From Azorinus chamasolen (lineage: Eukaryota > Mollusca > Bivalvia > Cardiida > Solecurtidae), in NCBI GenBank assembly GCA_963576725.1, contig OY755252.1, forward strand, positions 44,679,552 through 44,743,551: a stretch of DNA of 64,000 nt. The letters are read 5' to 3'. Below the pieces are notes generated by a model, which saw only the letters and a list, made by a program, of their open reading frames with translations, made no database searches and was not told the origin of the DNA. Positions within the stretch are counted from its first letter, which is position 1, and each line of letters starts with the position of its first letter. The position numbers were made by a program, and so were the translations under genes. This document shows positions 53,218 through 63,827 of this stretch, one piece after another.

Positions 53218-53600
53218 AATATATATTAAAAGTGGATGTAAGATATTTGTACTGGCACATCCATGGACTAACACAACAGCTACAATGCACAAGGTTGAAA
53301 CTTGACCGTAATGCAACATTTTCAAAACATGTTCCAGAATTTATTTAGAAAGAACAGTGTTTGTCCAACAACGTGGATATTGATCCGATTCCGAGTTCAA
53401 CAAATCTGTTCTGAACCCAACTACTTATGTGAATCTTCCGTTGCGCACTAAAGAATGATCAAATCTTGACTATCTAAAATATCATTCGTAATACGCGAAC
53501 TACTTCAAACTCAACAATGTAGTGAATTCGAGCTAATGTCTTCACATATATTCCGGTCATGTATTGGTTCGTCTTGTTTACACCATTGAATGTTTTAATC
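53218..53600. other. no feature recognised
   Basis: Nothing identified. Confidence 0.45.
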
Positions 53601-53604
53601 AACA

Positions 53605-53700
53605 GAATACATCAGACCAGACGACTCCTGCTGGGGTCTGCTGTTTGTTTATGAAATAACTAAGATCTGATTCTATAGTTTGTGTAATGGTCACACTTAA
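53605..53700. mobile_element. T1 fragment
   Basis: CAGACCAGACGACTCCTGCTGG + GGTCTGCTGTTTGTTTATG, then ATAACTAAGATCTGATTCTATAG. Confidence 0.55.
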
Positions 53701-53716
53701 CCATCATAAACTTCAG

Positions 53717-53945
53717 TTAACCCATTTGCTCCCAATGGATTCTTCCATGTTTATATATTGGATTAGTCCATTATTTATCTAAGGGATGTCTTGTCTAAAT
53801 TTTCATTTTTGTTTTGTTTTATATTGAAGTCCCTGTCAGCAAACAGTGTAGCATCTGATCAGACGCCGCGTAATGTGGCGTCTGATCAGAGTCTACACTG
53901 TTTGCCTACGTCCCATAAATGGGATCGTGCGCGCAAATGGGTTAA
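53717..53945. mobile_element. T6 TTAA element, complete
   Basis: TTAA-CCCATTTGCTCCC...GCGCGCAAATGGG-TTAA. Palindrome 53839-53905 is GCAAACAGTGTAGCATCTGA / TCAGAGTCTACACTGTTTGC around ACGCCGCGTAATGTGGCGT. The 77-codon frame is incidental. Confidence 0.92.
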
Positions 53946-54214
53946 TGATAAACATAAATATATATCAGTCTTTATCAGGAAACGGATCAATTACTTGCTG
54001 GAGGCCAAATACTTTTTAACCTGATCAGATATAGCTGGCTTAGCCGTCTAATCAGAATATAAGATGTTTGTAAATGTTTATATATGAAAGTCACAACTGG
54101 TAATATGAATGGTTAACCATTTATTTATTTTTGTTTACTTATTTCATTATGTTCTTTTGTTCATCGGGTTTGTTTCATGATCCAACATGGTTGATATACT
54201 GAGAAAGGTTTAGT

Positions 54215-54607
54215 TTTTGCCAAACCTCACACTGTTTCCATCCCCATCATAAAATACAGTTTAAATAAACAAATCTCTTCTCTGACTTATCTTCAACAAC
54301 CGCGACGGCAAATACAGTGGTAAATTATATGTAAAACGAAAACATATTTATGTGAAGAGAAAAATGAATTCACCTATCGTTAGTGTACGCAATGACGGAG
54401 TTGCAAACAGAGTAATTGTAGACAAGTAATAAAGAATACGACGTCCTCCTTCTGTTCCCAGATTTTAGGCGGCGTCTTTATAGAACAATGATTATTTCCT
54501 ATCGGCGTACATGAAAAGAGAGCAGTAACCAAAATACACAACAAACTGTTTCAATTTCAAAAGTACAAATATGGGTCATGCAGGAAACACCACAAACAGA
54601 ACAAACC
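54215..54607 (-). mobile_element. Penelope-like 3' parts, copy 6a, rearranged
   Basis: CAACAACCGCGACGGCAAATACAG and GCAAACAGAGTAATTGTAGAC are in minus orientation up to about 54500. The terminal block AGTACAAATATGGGTCATGC (54560-54607) then appears on the wrong side, so the copy is rearranged. Confidence 0.7.
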
Positions 54608-54729
54608 TCATTGTTGCTTTTTTCGTGGTCCTTTTTAACGCAGTATACTCGCATTTGCAAATATCACATAATTGGTCTGGTGAATGTCCCTGCGATATAA
54701 TCAACTGCTGCATAAGTACATACCGAAGT

Positions 54730-55395
54730 TTCACAAGACTTTGTTATTCTGTTGACGATTTTAACAGTTGAAATCTCATTTTAACTGAAAAGCTACAAAA
54801 GCAAGGATATAGATATAATAAATTATTCAGAAAAATATTTTCTACATTTTATTATCGAAATCTCTCACGTATTGGCAAGTGCAAATGTCATCTTAGGGCG
54901 CTCCTGCGACACGGTATTTCACAATCTGACTTTTATGGTGATGTGACAAACTTCGCAAATTAGTGGACATTTGACCCATTTTTCTCACCTTGGTCATCAA
55001 ATATGTTTACAAAATTCACTAAAAACGGATATGATCCTATAGTCCTACAACATACTTCATGTCTAGTTGCATACTCTTTTACAGTTGGCAATCTTGCTAC
55101 CCTCTTTTAATGTACGCTTACAGGAAAAGTTTAGTACTCCATGAAGATGACTTCATAAATCCGGAAATGGAAGGCGTTTTTGTCACAACTTTTATAACTT
55201 TTTCTACAATTACTCTGTTTGCAGCTCAGTTATATCATTGAGTACACTAGCGATACATGGTTCTAATTTGTTTCACTTAAATATGTTTTTGTTTTACATT
55301 AACATGCAATTTACCACCGTATTTGCCATTGCGGTTGTTGTAGATTAGTCGAGGAGGGGGTACATTTATTTACACTGTTTGTCTTTTGGTGTTGA
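54730..55395 (+). pseudogene. Penelope-like RT C-terminal remnant, copy 6b
   Basis: GATATAGATATAATAAATTATTC and CGACACGGTATTTCACAATC correspond to the YRYHKLR and LLRHGISHPEFYGD codons of copy 1 but with frameshifts and stops. It continues through GCTCAGTTATATCATTGAGTACACTAG to GTCTTTTGG. It forms an inverted pair with copy 6a and is clearly older than copies 1, 2 and 9. Confidence 0.78.
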
Positions 55396-56344
55396 CGTCA
55401 TCAACTTTTACAACATAAACAAACTTGATTTAATCCTTTTATATGGATAAATGGTTGAGACAAAGGTTGTCCGCACATATGTTAAATTTGATGTTTATTT
55501 TTAATATTGCCTTTTTCATCCTTCTGTTTTCCTTCTTTTGGCTGAACAAAACTTGCATCCCAGATGGGTCAGTACATATGCTCTATACATACCGAATGAT
55601 GACAGGATACAAAATGAGTAAGACCGACTTTTTAACGCATGTGGTTTTGGAACATTCGCCAGTTACTTGATTTATATATGTATGTTTCGAGTATCCGTTG
55701 TTTCCTGATTTTTCTTGGCTCTTAACATTTATCCCCATGTAAAAATGGATACTCAAATTAGGATCCGTTCTTATTTGACTATGTCAGACTTGATTCAATT
55801 ATTGAGAACCTATTGACCAATTGTCAAACTACGATTTCCTCGCGTTTCATCTGGGTCCAGTCTGTGTATTAATACGAGTGAGAGCGCGGACAGCGAGCGT
55901 GGTTATTGGCGGGTTAGAAAAAGCAAGTAAGCTTCAAATATCAGTGTCCAAATTCAGCTCCGACATGGGTATTTAATGTTTAACTCAGTACTGTAATTAA
56001 CTAAACTAAACAGTCGCTGGAGGCGATGTCTACGTCAAGGAATATTTCTGTTTTATGGTCATTTATTCCACTTATACCGTATGTCGCCGTATGCTTGCAC
56101 ATGCCCAAAATGGATGAAATAAAACCATGAGTACCTATAGTTGTTTTTTGATTTCTCAGAATGGTCTGCATATCTATATGAAGAGATACACGCTGAATTG
56201 TTTACGGTTACAAACGTGAAACTAAAAAAACAGCCTTTATCCCTTCGTTTGAGGCATCATATTTGAATCTTAGATCTCAGAACTTTGCAGTTTGTAAGTT
56301 TGATGTTTTCACTTGATATATGTTTAAATAAGGGGAAAAACATA
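55396..56344. other. no gene; T7 remnant at 55760-55910
   Basis: ATTGAGAACCTATTGACCAATTGTCAAAC, decayed centre, CATCTGGGTCCAGTCTGTGT. The frame of 75 codons at 55443-55670 has no recognisable domain. Confidence 0.45.
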
Positions 56345-56547
56345 CAGTTAAACCTCTCTTAACCGGAATTCTAGTAGAGAAGAATTTAGATACTTAAGCC
56401 ATGTGACTGCTTAATGCAGGGTGAAACTCACGAAGAAAGCTCCTCTAGGAGCTTTATGCATGACTTCCACCCTGCATTAAGCTGTCACTTGTCTCCAAGA
56501 CCGATATTTATACTAAATTTAACGTCCGGTTAAGAGAGGTTTTACTG
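56345..56547. mobile_element. P3-like MITE, well preserved
   Basis: CAGTTAAACCTCTCTTAACC...GTTAAGAGAGGTTTTACTG with TA on both sides. Palindrome GCTTAATGCAGGGTGAAACT / CACCCTGCATTAAGC around GAAAGCTCCTCTAGGAGCTTTA. Confidence 0.93.
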
Positions 56548-56969
56548 TAATATAAATTTTAAATCAAGGGAAAATTCAATTCAGAGAATTAGTTCACTCT
56601 TGATAACCGTTCAGGTTAAAAGTAAACATCGTTTTACGTGATATGTCCTGGTTTCTCGACGGTTCAGTATTTAAATGGTGATATTAATTACAGCTTTTAA
56701 CTGTTGATATCGACTACGTTCGTGTATTAGATTGCTTACGAATTGATTAGTTGTAACTGATTCTGCACAGTTCAGTTTTTGAAAAATAACCATTTAACAG
56801 TGATCTATGGCTGCAGCCAGTGCACATTATAACGCCAATACATTTAACTATTGATATGATTGAGCACAGCAGGGTCAGTGTTAAAGTAATTACGATTGAT
56901 TTTCTAAACCGTCAACGGTGACACGTGCAACAATTTGACATACAATATTCAAATGATGTTCACTACGTA

Positions 56970-57144
56970 GAGAACAACATGTCATAAGCGGTCATTCATT
57001 TTTTGAATATAAGAACCTTATTTCACAGGTGGTTGCATAATGCAGAGTAAAAGTAATGCAACACCTGTCTTAAAGGCCTAAACTTAGACATCAAATTCAT
57101 GTTGGACATCATGAGAATGGTCACTTAAGACAGGTTCTGTTGTT
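56970..57144. mobile_element. P1 MITE with deleted palindrome
   Basis: Ends CATGTCATAAGCGGTC and CACTTAAGACAGGTTCTG. GCATAATGCAGAGTAAAAGTAATGCA is fused directly to ACACCTGTCTTAAAGGCC, so the centre and most of the right arm are gone. Confidence 0.82.
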
Positions 57145-57367
57145 CTTTGACCTTAGGCGAGTTTAGAAATTGGTTTTCGAATTATATCTGCTGCTTCAAT
57201 ATTAATTTTGTTGTTGATTTTTTTCTTTTGTGTTCATGTATTCTGTTGCTACAGTTGGCACCATTTGTATTTATATTAGCTATTGGCTTTTAATCAAACG
57301 TGATAGTCGAATGAATCTACGAACTGAATGAACGTTTCTATTGCCACATACATACATATTTAACATG

Positions 57368-57628
57368 AAAGTACAAAAATGAGTCATGCAGGAAACACCA
57401 CATACAGAACAAACAGTCGCCCGAACAGCAACACAAGGAAACAGCAAATGTACATAAATATAAAAACAACAAGAGACGCACAAAGACAAAACAAACATAC
57501 AATAGGAGGAAGATGGAAGTACCGCCTTGGAACGGTCAGTGACAAAAGTCACTGGAGGGTTAAACCGGTTTATGGGCGCCCAACCTCACACTTATTCCAT
57601 CCCCACCCTAAAAGACAAACAGTGTAAA
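57368..57628 (-). mobile_element. Penelope-like 3' terminus, copy 7
   Basis: From AAAGTACAAAAATGAGTCATG to AAAAGACAAACAGTGTAAAT, very close to copies 8 and 9. It is a severely 5'-truncated copy of about 260 bp. Confidence 0.9.
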
Positions 57629-57644
57629 TATATTTTCATATATT

Positions 57645-58955
57645 TCTAGATATATATATAATTATGATATGCACGTGTTTTAGACAACTACCTTAGTTAA
57701 AAGCGTGTGACAGACACTTTCACTTTTCACCCAATGTTTAAAGGACTTGCTATAGCATGTTCGTATAGTTATTTAAATAAGTCCAATATTGAATGAAAAT
57801 AAATTTTAACTTTTGCCAATGGATTACTGGCATCAACTCAGAATTAATATTTGAAATGTTTACACGGTAGTATAAACGGCGTCTGCAATCTCGATGTAGA
57901 GATGTGGTTATGTTGATAATTAAGTTAAGTATATTAACTCTTCTCTTGATGTCAAATGTTTTACTTTCTTCCGATGTATTCATGCTTGTGGGATTTGGAA
58001 TGGTAAACAGCTTGGATCATGATTAGATGCCGAGATGCTCGACGTTACATCTAATTTCAGACTGTTTGCAAATGCTCAGAAAGGATAAACAATAAATAAA
58101 CCATAGGGGAATCGTAAAAAAAATATAAATAATGATTATACACTGAGTAACTAGATGCTTGATAAAAATGACACCATTTGAAATTGTATGACATGAAGCA
58201 GTATGCATTTCTGGATAGTTAAGATAAGCACGTATTTTAGACTACAGCGTAGTGCAAAGCCTGTCACACACGCTTTCACTTTTCACTTCATGCTTAAGGG
58301 ATTTGATATAGCATGTTGCTACTAAAGCTATTTAAATAAATCCAATAAATAAACATTAAAATGTGTCCGTTTATAACTAGCATGAATTCTGAGCTAATAT
58401 TGGAAGGTATTTATGCCGTAGCGTAAACGGCGTCCCCAATCTCGATATATATAATATAGAGGTGTTGTTATGTTGATAATTACGCTAGGTTTATCTTCTC
58501 CTGTTGTAAAATACTGAACACCTGTCATGATATGCGCATCCTGGCGAATAGTTGCAAACAACTTTGATCATTATTAGATTCCGTTCGAGACAATGCCAAT
58601 ACTTTGTCCTATAATTTCAGCGAATGGTAGGTCAGTAGCCATTTCAGCAGATCAGAGATTGAGAAGACATAAATTTTCAACATGTGAATGATTAAATCTT
58701 CTTATGATACAAAAATGGTATCTGCGTAATGAAACTATTTCAAAATTCTATTTTCTTCCGAACCATTAAGATTGTGATTAACTATTGATTGTGTGACAAA
58801 TAGCTTGGATTCTGGCGAGACGCAAAGTTGCTCGACGTCACATCGGATTCCAAAAGGGCTTAGCGGGAGTAGAAAGGATAAACAATACAATAGGGGAATC
58901 CCATATCCTTATCGTATAATCAATCGGTGATTCATACAGAATGTATCAATTTAAA
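57645..58955. repeat. diverged direct duplication, about 0.55-0.7 kb units
   Basis: Unit 1 (about 57660-58180) and unit 2 (about 58222-58955) share in order: GCACGT(G/A)TTTTAGAC, CTTTCACTTTTCACYY, TATAGCATGTT, ATAAACGGCGTC-type, TTATGTTGATAATTA, a T3-like palindrome remnant (GCTTGGATCATGATTAGATG; GCTTGGATTCTGGCGAGACG), AGAAAGGATAAACAAT and ATAGGGGAATC. Unit 2 carries extra DNA at 58540-58790. Confidence 0.8.
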
Positions 58956-58962
58956 CTAGAGG

Positions 58963-60269
58963 TTTTTGTCACAAAAACGGATGTCTCCCCTCTAATAAAA
59001 ACAATATGTAAAGGGAAATCACTAAAAATGTTATGGTCTTGAAGAATGATACTTCCCCTCATTATGCGTTTTCCACACTACATTTTTCAAGAAGAAAATG
59101 ATAACAGCTAATAACTCCAAAAATACTGATACCAGATTTATGGCCCTTGTGCATGACACTTACTTTCATCATGCTCTTTCCAAACATAAAATGTCAGTCC
59201 AATAGCATCAGTCGAACAGGAGTTATTGATCGGCCAAAAAATGTAACAAAGGGCAATAACTCCAAAAGTATTGAAGCCAGAATTATGGCCCTTGTTCATG
59301 ACACTTTCTCTCATCATGCTCTTTCCATGTATGAAGTTTCAATACGATGGCAAGAGCCATGTAGGAGTTATCGTCCGGACAAGAAAGAATTAAACAAATG
59401 TACAAGGGGCAATAACTCTAAATTTATTGAAGCTCGAGTTAAGGATCTTATGCATGACACTTTCTCTTATCATGATCGTTCCATGTATGAAGTTTCACTC
59501 CAATGGCATGTGTCACATAGGAGTAATCATCCGGACAAAAAATTGTGATTTGTTTTACAAAGGGCAATAACTCCAATATTAGTGAAGCCAGAGTTATGGA
59601 CCTTGTGCATGACACTTCCTCTCGTTATGATCTTTCCATATATGAAGTTTCAATCCAATGGCATGAGCCATATAGAAGTTATCGTCCGGACAAAAAAATG
59701 TGATTTTTTTTACAAAGGGCAATAACTCCTATATTAGTGAAGCCAGAGTTATGTACCTTCTGCATGATACTTCCTCTCATTATGCTCTTTCCATATATGA
59801 AGTTTCAATCAACTGGCATCAGGCATATTGAAGTTATTGTCCGGACAAAAAATTATGATATTTTTTACAAAGGGCAATAACTCCAATATTAGTGAAGCCA
59901 GAGTTATGGAACTTGTGCATGACACTTCCTCTCGTCATGATCTTTCCATATATGAAGTTTCAATCCAATGGCATGAGCCATATAGGAGTTATCGTCCGGA
60001 CAAAAAAGTGTGATTTTTTTACAAAGGGCAATAACTCCAATATTAGTGAAGCCAGAGTTATGGACCTTGTGCATGACACTTTCTCTCATTATGCCCTTTC
60101 CATATATGAAGTTTCAATCAACTGGCATCAGGCATATTGAAGTTATCGTCCGGACAAAAAGTGTGACGGACAGACAGACAGACAGACGGACAGACGGACA
60201 GACAGACAGACAGACAACTCTCACGAAAACAATATGTCTCCCCCATATAAATATGGGGGGAGACATAAT
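58963..60269. repeat. tandem array element, about 155-bp unit, with (GACA)n tail and short inverted ends
   Basis: About seven units: AAGGGCAATAACTCC occurs near 59249, 59404, 59559, 59715, 59869 and 60022, with a diverged one near 59100. Each unit continues with CATGACACTT, TTTCCATATATGAAGTTTCA and ATCGTCCGGACAAAAA. The array ends in GACA/GACG units (60165-60217). GATGTCTCCCC (58980) and GGGGAGACAT (60258) form short inverted ends. Frames up to 133 codons follow the repeat and are not genes. Confidence 0.9.
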
Positions 60270-60336
60270 GACAGTAGTAACATGCAATAAACATTGGTGG
60301 TACTAAAACCATTCCGAAACAATACATAACGTGATT

Positions 60337-60690
60337 AAAGTACAACAATGAGCCATGCAGGAAACACCACATACAGAACAAATAGTCGCCCGAACAGCAA
60401 CACAAGGAAACAGCAAATGTACATAACTATAAAAAAAAAAACAAGAGACGCACAAAGACAAAACAAACACACAGTAGGGGGAAGATGGAAGCACCGCCTT
60501 GGAACGGTCAGTGACAAAAGTCACTGGGGGGTTAAACCGGTTTATGGGCGCCCAACCTCACACTTATTCCATCCCCACCCTAAAAGACAAACAGTGTAAA
60601 TAAACGTATCCCCTCTCCGACTAATCTACAACAACCGCGACGGCAAATACAGTGGTAAAGTGCATGTATAACGAAAACATTTAAGTGAAC
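60337..60690 (-). mobile_element. Penelope-like 3' part, copy 8
   Basis: From AAAGTACAACAATGAGCC to ACGAAAACATTTAAGTGAAC. About 350 bp, 5'-truncated, close to copies 7 and 9. Confidence 0.9.
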
Positions 60691-61417
60691 TCTTAGTTTG
60701 TAACGAACATACAGTGAAACTATTTGCAGGCGATTTGAATTACAATGAGGCAACTAGTCAATCGAGGTCTCGACAGGAACTAAACTGAAAACAAAATGGA
60801 AGACATTAATGCCGTGAAATCTGATGTACAAAACAATGTGCTCTGCCAAGATTGCCTACGATGCTATATGTAACGGTGTATGATTTGAACTCAAATGCTA
60901 TCAGGTTGCTTATGAATTATTAAATTAATAACTAATATAATAAATTAGATATCGCAGACGACATTTGACAGTCGATAATATTACCACATCAATTCAGGAA
61001 ACAGTCGTTAAAGATGTACTGCTTTGCATGCATTGTAGATCAGGAATTATCGTTGCTTCTTCGCCATTGCGTATGTGAAATAGTTTCAACATGTGCCATG
61101 ATAATAACCTGAGACAACTTACTCCACACATGGTTCAAAGCATTATGCTAAACACTGACACAGTATCCAAGGCAGCGTTTGTGTATTTGAATCCTCGATC
61201 ATTGAACAACCGTTGACCTAAATTGATAAAACACACTGGTTATAAAACGACATTAAACAATCAAATAAATCACACGTTGGAGTGCCAAAGCTTGATTTTT
61301 TTAGAAGTTTAACAAATACTATTTCCATAGGAGAAATTTAAGATTAGACCGAGAATGGCGTACATAGTCACACACGGAGTCTTCTGTCTAAATTGATAAT
61401 TTGTCAAGTCGTGCTCT
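60691..61417. other. no feature recognised
   Basis: Nothing identified. Confidence 0.45.
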
Positions 61418-61590
61418 TCCTGGGGCCAGTGTTAATTTGCGCAACGAATATAATTTGTAAATTGGCACTTGCACGTTCACAAATTAATCTTCTCAGACGG
61501 ACCTAAAATAAACCAGGCATCGCAGTGAGGTGGTAACTGATTACAGAGAACCCACGTTTTCGTCGTTCGAACGAATAAGTCATATACTAC
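61418..61590 (-). repeat. dispersed repeat P-b, inverted partner of 51170-51345
   Basis: GTGTTAATTTGCGCAACGAA...GACGGACCTAAAATAAACCA...GGTAACTGATTAC. Confidence 0.85.
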
Positions 61591-61849
61591 AAACGCTTGC
61601 AAATGTCGTCTGCTTAAAAAATCAAATGTACATTTTCAGAGTATTTTAAGCATTGTGTCAAAAACAAAACGTTTCTCGGTATATCAAACATTTTGGATTC
61701 TACTAAAACAAACCCGATGAACAGGAGAACATAATGAAATGTGGTGATAATTATAAACATGCTTTAACCATTTATAAACTATACGCTGCTATGTAAGCAC
61801 TATAAGATGACAATACCACAACGCTTGCCCAGTCTATCCCCTTTACCGT

Positions 61850-62160
61850 AGAGAGATGCCTTATCACGTAGTTTTCAACAGAGTAGAATAACATCAGACG
61901 GTCATTGCAGAAGTTACGCTATTTGCCTAGAAAACATTTGATTCTGCAGTTTCTGTCATGGACAAAACACCCCGTGTTCATGTACCATGACATGAAATAA
62001 ATAGACAAATATTCATGATAGCATTATACTTTACATGACTATTACAGATGTAGCAATACTTTATAGACATTTGCAAACATATTATATTCTTATCAGACGG
62101 CTAGGCAAGCGATAGCTGATTAGGATAAAACAAACATTTGGTAACCAGCAAATATCAAAG
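61850..62160. mobile_element. T1 MITE remnants
   Basis: AACAGAGTAGAATAACATCAGACGG, GATTCTGCAGTTTCTGTCATGG, AATATTCATGATAGCATTATAC. A second hairpin scrap is ACATTTGCAAACATATTATATTC...ATCAGACGGC (62063-62105). Confidence 0.55.
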
Positions 62161-62225
62161 TACTTGACGAGTTGCCTCATGCATATTTATGATAGAAATA
62201 GTGTCGGTGTGACTATAGATTAGCT

Positions 62226-63826
62226 AAAGTACAAAAATGAGTCATGCAGGAAACACCACATACAGAACAAACACTCGCCCGAACAGCAACACAAGGAAAC
62301 AGCAAATGTACATAAGTAGAAAAAACAACAAGAGACGCACAAAGACAAAACAAACATACAATAGGAGGAAGATGGAAGTACCGCCTTGGAACGGTCAGTG
62401 ACAAAAGTCACTGGGGGGTTAAACCGGTTTATGGGCGCCCAACCTCACACTTATTCCATCCCCACCCTAAAAGACAAACAGTGTAAATAAACGTATCCCC
62501 TCTCCGACTAATCTACAACAACCGCGACAGCAAATACAGTGGTAAAGTGCATGTATAACGAAAAAACATTGAAGTGAACATACTGTATCCACCTATCGCT
62601 AGTGTACTCAATGATTGAGCTGCAAACAGAGTAACTGTAGAAAAGTAATAAAAGGTACGACAAAAATGAAATAGTACAGATACCCGACGTTCTCCTTCCA
62701 TTTCTGAATTTAAGAGGTCGCCTTCATAGAGTACTCAACCTTTCTTGTCGGCGTACGTGCAAAGAGGCCAGCGTGATTGTCAACTGTAAAAGGGTTCACA
62801 ACCAAACATGCAGTATGTTGTAGTACTACAGGATCATATCCCTTTTTAATGAATTGTTTTATACATTTGATGAACAAAGTGAGAAAATGGGTATGTCCAA
62901 TAATTTTACGAAGTTTGTAAATCACATCACCATAAAATTCAGGATGTAAAACACCGTGTCGCAGAAGCACCTTGTACTTGCCAATAAGCGAGAGATTTCG
63001 ATAGTAAAATTTAGAGAAAGTTTTTCTTAGTTTATGGTATCTATATCCTTGCTTAAGCAGTTTTTCAGTTAAAATGAGATTTCGACTGTTAAAATCATCA
63101 ATAGATGAAGAAGCTCTAGCAAAACGAATAAGTTGAGATATATAAACCTCGTAAGATGGAGCACGGGGAACATCCCCGTCAAGATGAGGAAAATTTACAA
63201 TATTAAAATCAAAATCATCTCTTTTGTCATATATTTTAGAAGAAATCATTCCATTATTAATTTTAAGGTCTAGATCAAGAAACGCTGCATAATTGTCGGA
63301 CGGGTTAGCTTTATTCAATTTGAGTTCTTTAGGATAAATTGTAGGAATCAGAGCATCGACGAAAGGGTTATCTAAGTTAAAAATATCATCCAAATATCGA
63401 CAAGTTTCATTGAAGGCTTTTATAACATCTTCTTGTGATTGAGGATTCAAACGCAACATGAAATCTCTCTCATAGCAGTACAAAAACAAATCTGCGACAA
63501 GTGGTGCACAATTCGTACCCATAGGAATACCAATTACCTGACGGTATATAGCATTCCCATAACGTACAAATATGTTATCCAAAAGAAAGGTTAGTGCTTC
63601 GCAAACTTCTGAGCAAGTCCAATTGGTGTAATATTTCATTTGCTCGTCGGTAAAGAAAGCTTTTTCAGCATTACATGCCAAGAATGATGTTTTTTCTCGG
63701 GCAAATACTTTCTGGATCAAGTTAGTAAGCTTATCCTTAATTAAAATATGAGGAAGAGTTGTGTACAGAGTAGAAAAATCGTACGTGCTTACAGTGGATG
63801 CAAGATACCTTTTGTTCTTAATGGAA
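62226..63826 (-). CDS. Penelope-like retroelement copy 9: reverse transcriptase, N-terminally truncated, plus 3' untranslated part
   Basis: One frame is open from 63824 down to a stop at 62710-62712, about 370 codons. It runs through RT motif A (STYDFSTLYTTLPH), motif B (GIPMGTNCAPLVADLFLY), catalytic CRYLDDIF, then FLDLDLKI, SSKIYDKRDDF and a basic C-terminal region (LLKQGYRYHKLRKTFSKFYY). Palm order and the GxPMGTxxAPLxADLFLY block suit a Penelope-like RT; this assignment is tentative. No GIY-YIG endonuclease lies C-terminal, so the element is either endonuclease-deficient or has an N-terminal one lost here. No start codon is kept: at 63826 the sequence switches to another repeat. The 3' untranslated part (62226-62709) ends AAAGTAC. 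Confidence 0.85.
62415..62445 (-). other. conserved structured block in the Penelope-like 3' part
   Basis: Two short self-complementary words, AAACCGGTTT and GGGCGCCC, sit next to the stem CAGTGACTTTTGTCACTG (62396-62413). The block is also present in copies 1, 2, 4, 7 and 8 and, with changes, in copies 3 and 5. Confidence 0.7.
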
Positions 63827-63827
63827 A

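Noticed and set aside
59147..59548. 133-codon frame and several overlapping frames in the 59-60 kb array
   Set aside because: They follow a 155-bp tandem repeat whose length is not a multiple of three, so the frame changes each unit; repeated MTLS-type peptides are artefacts.
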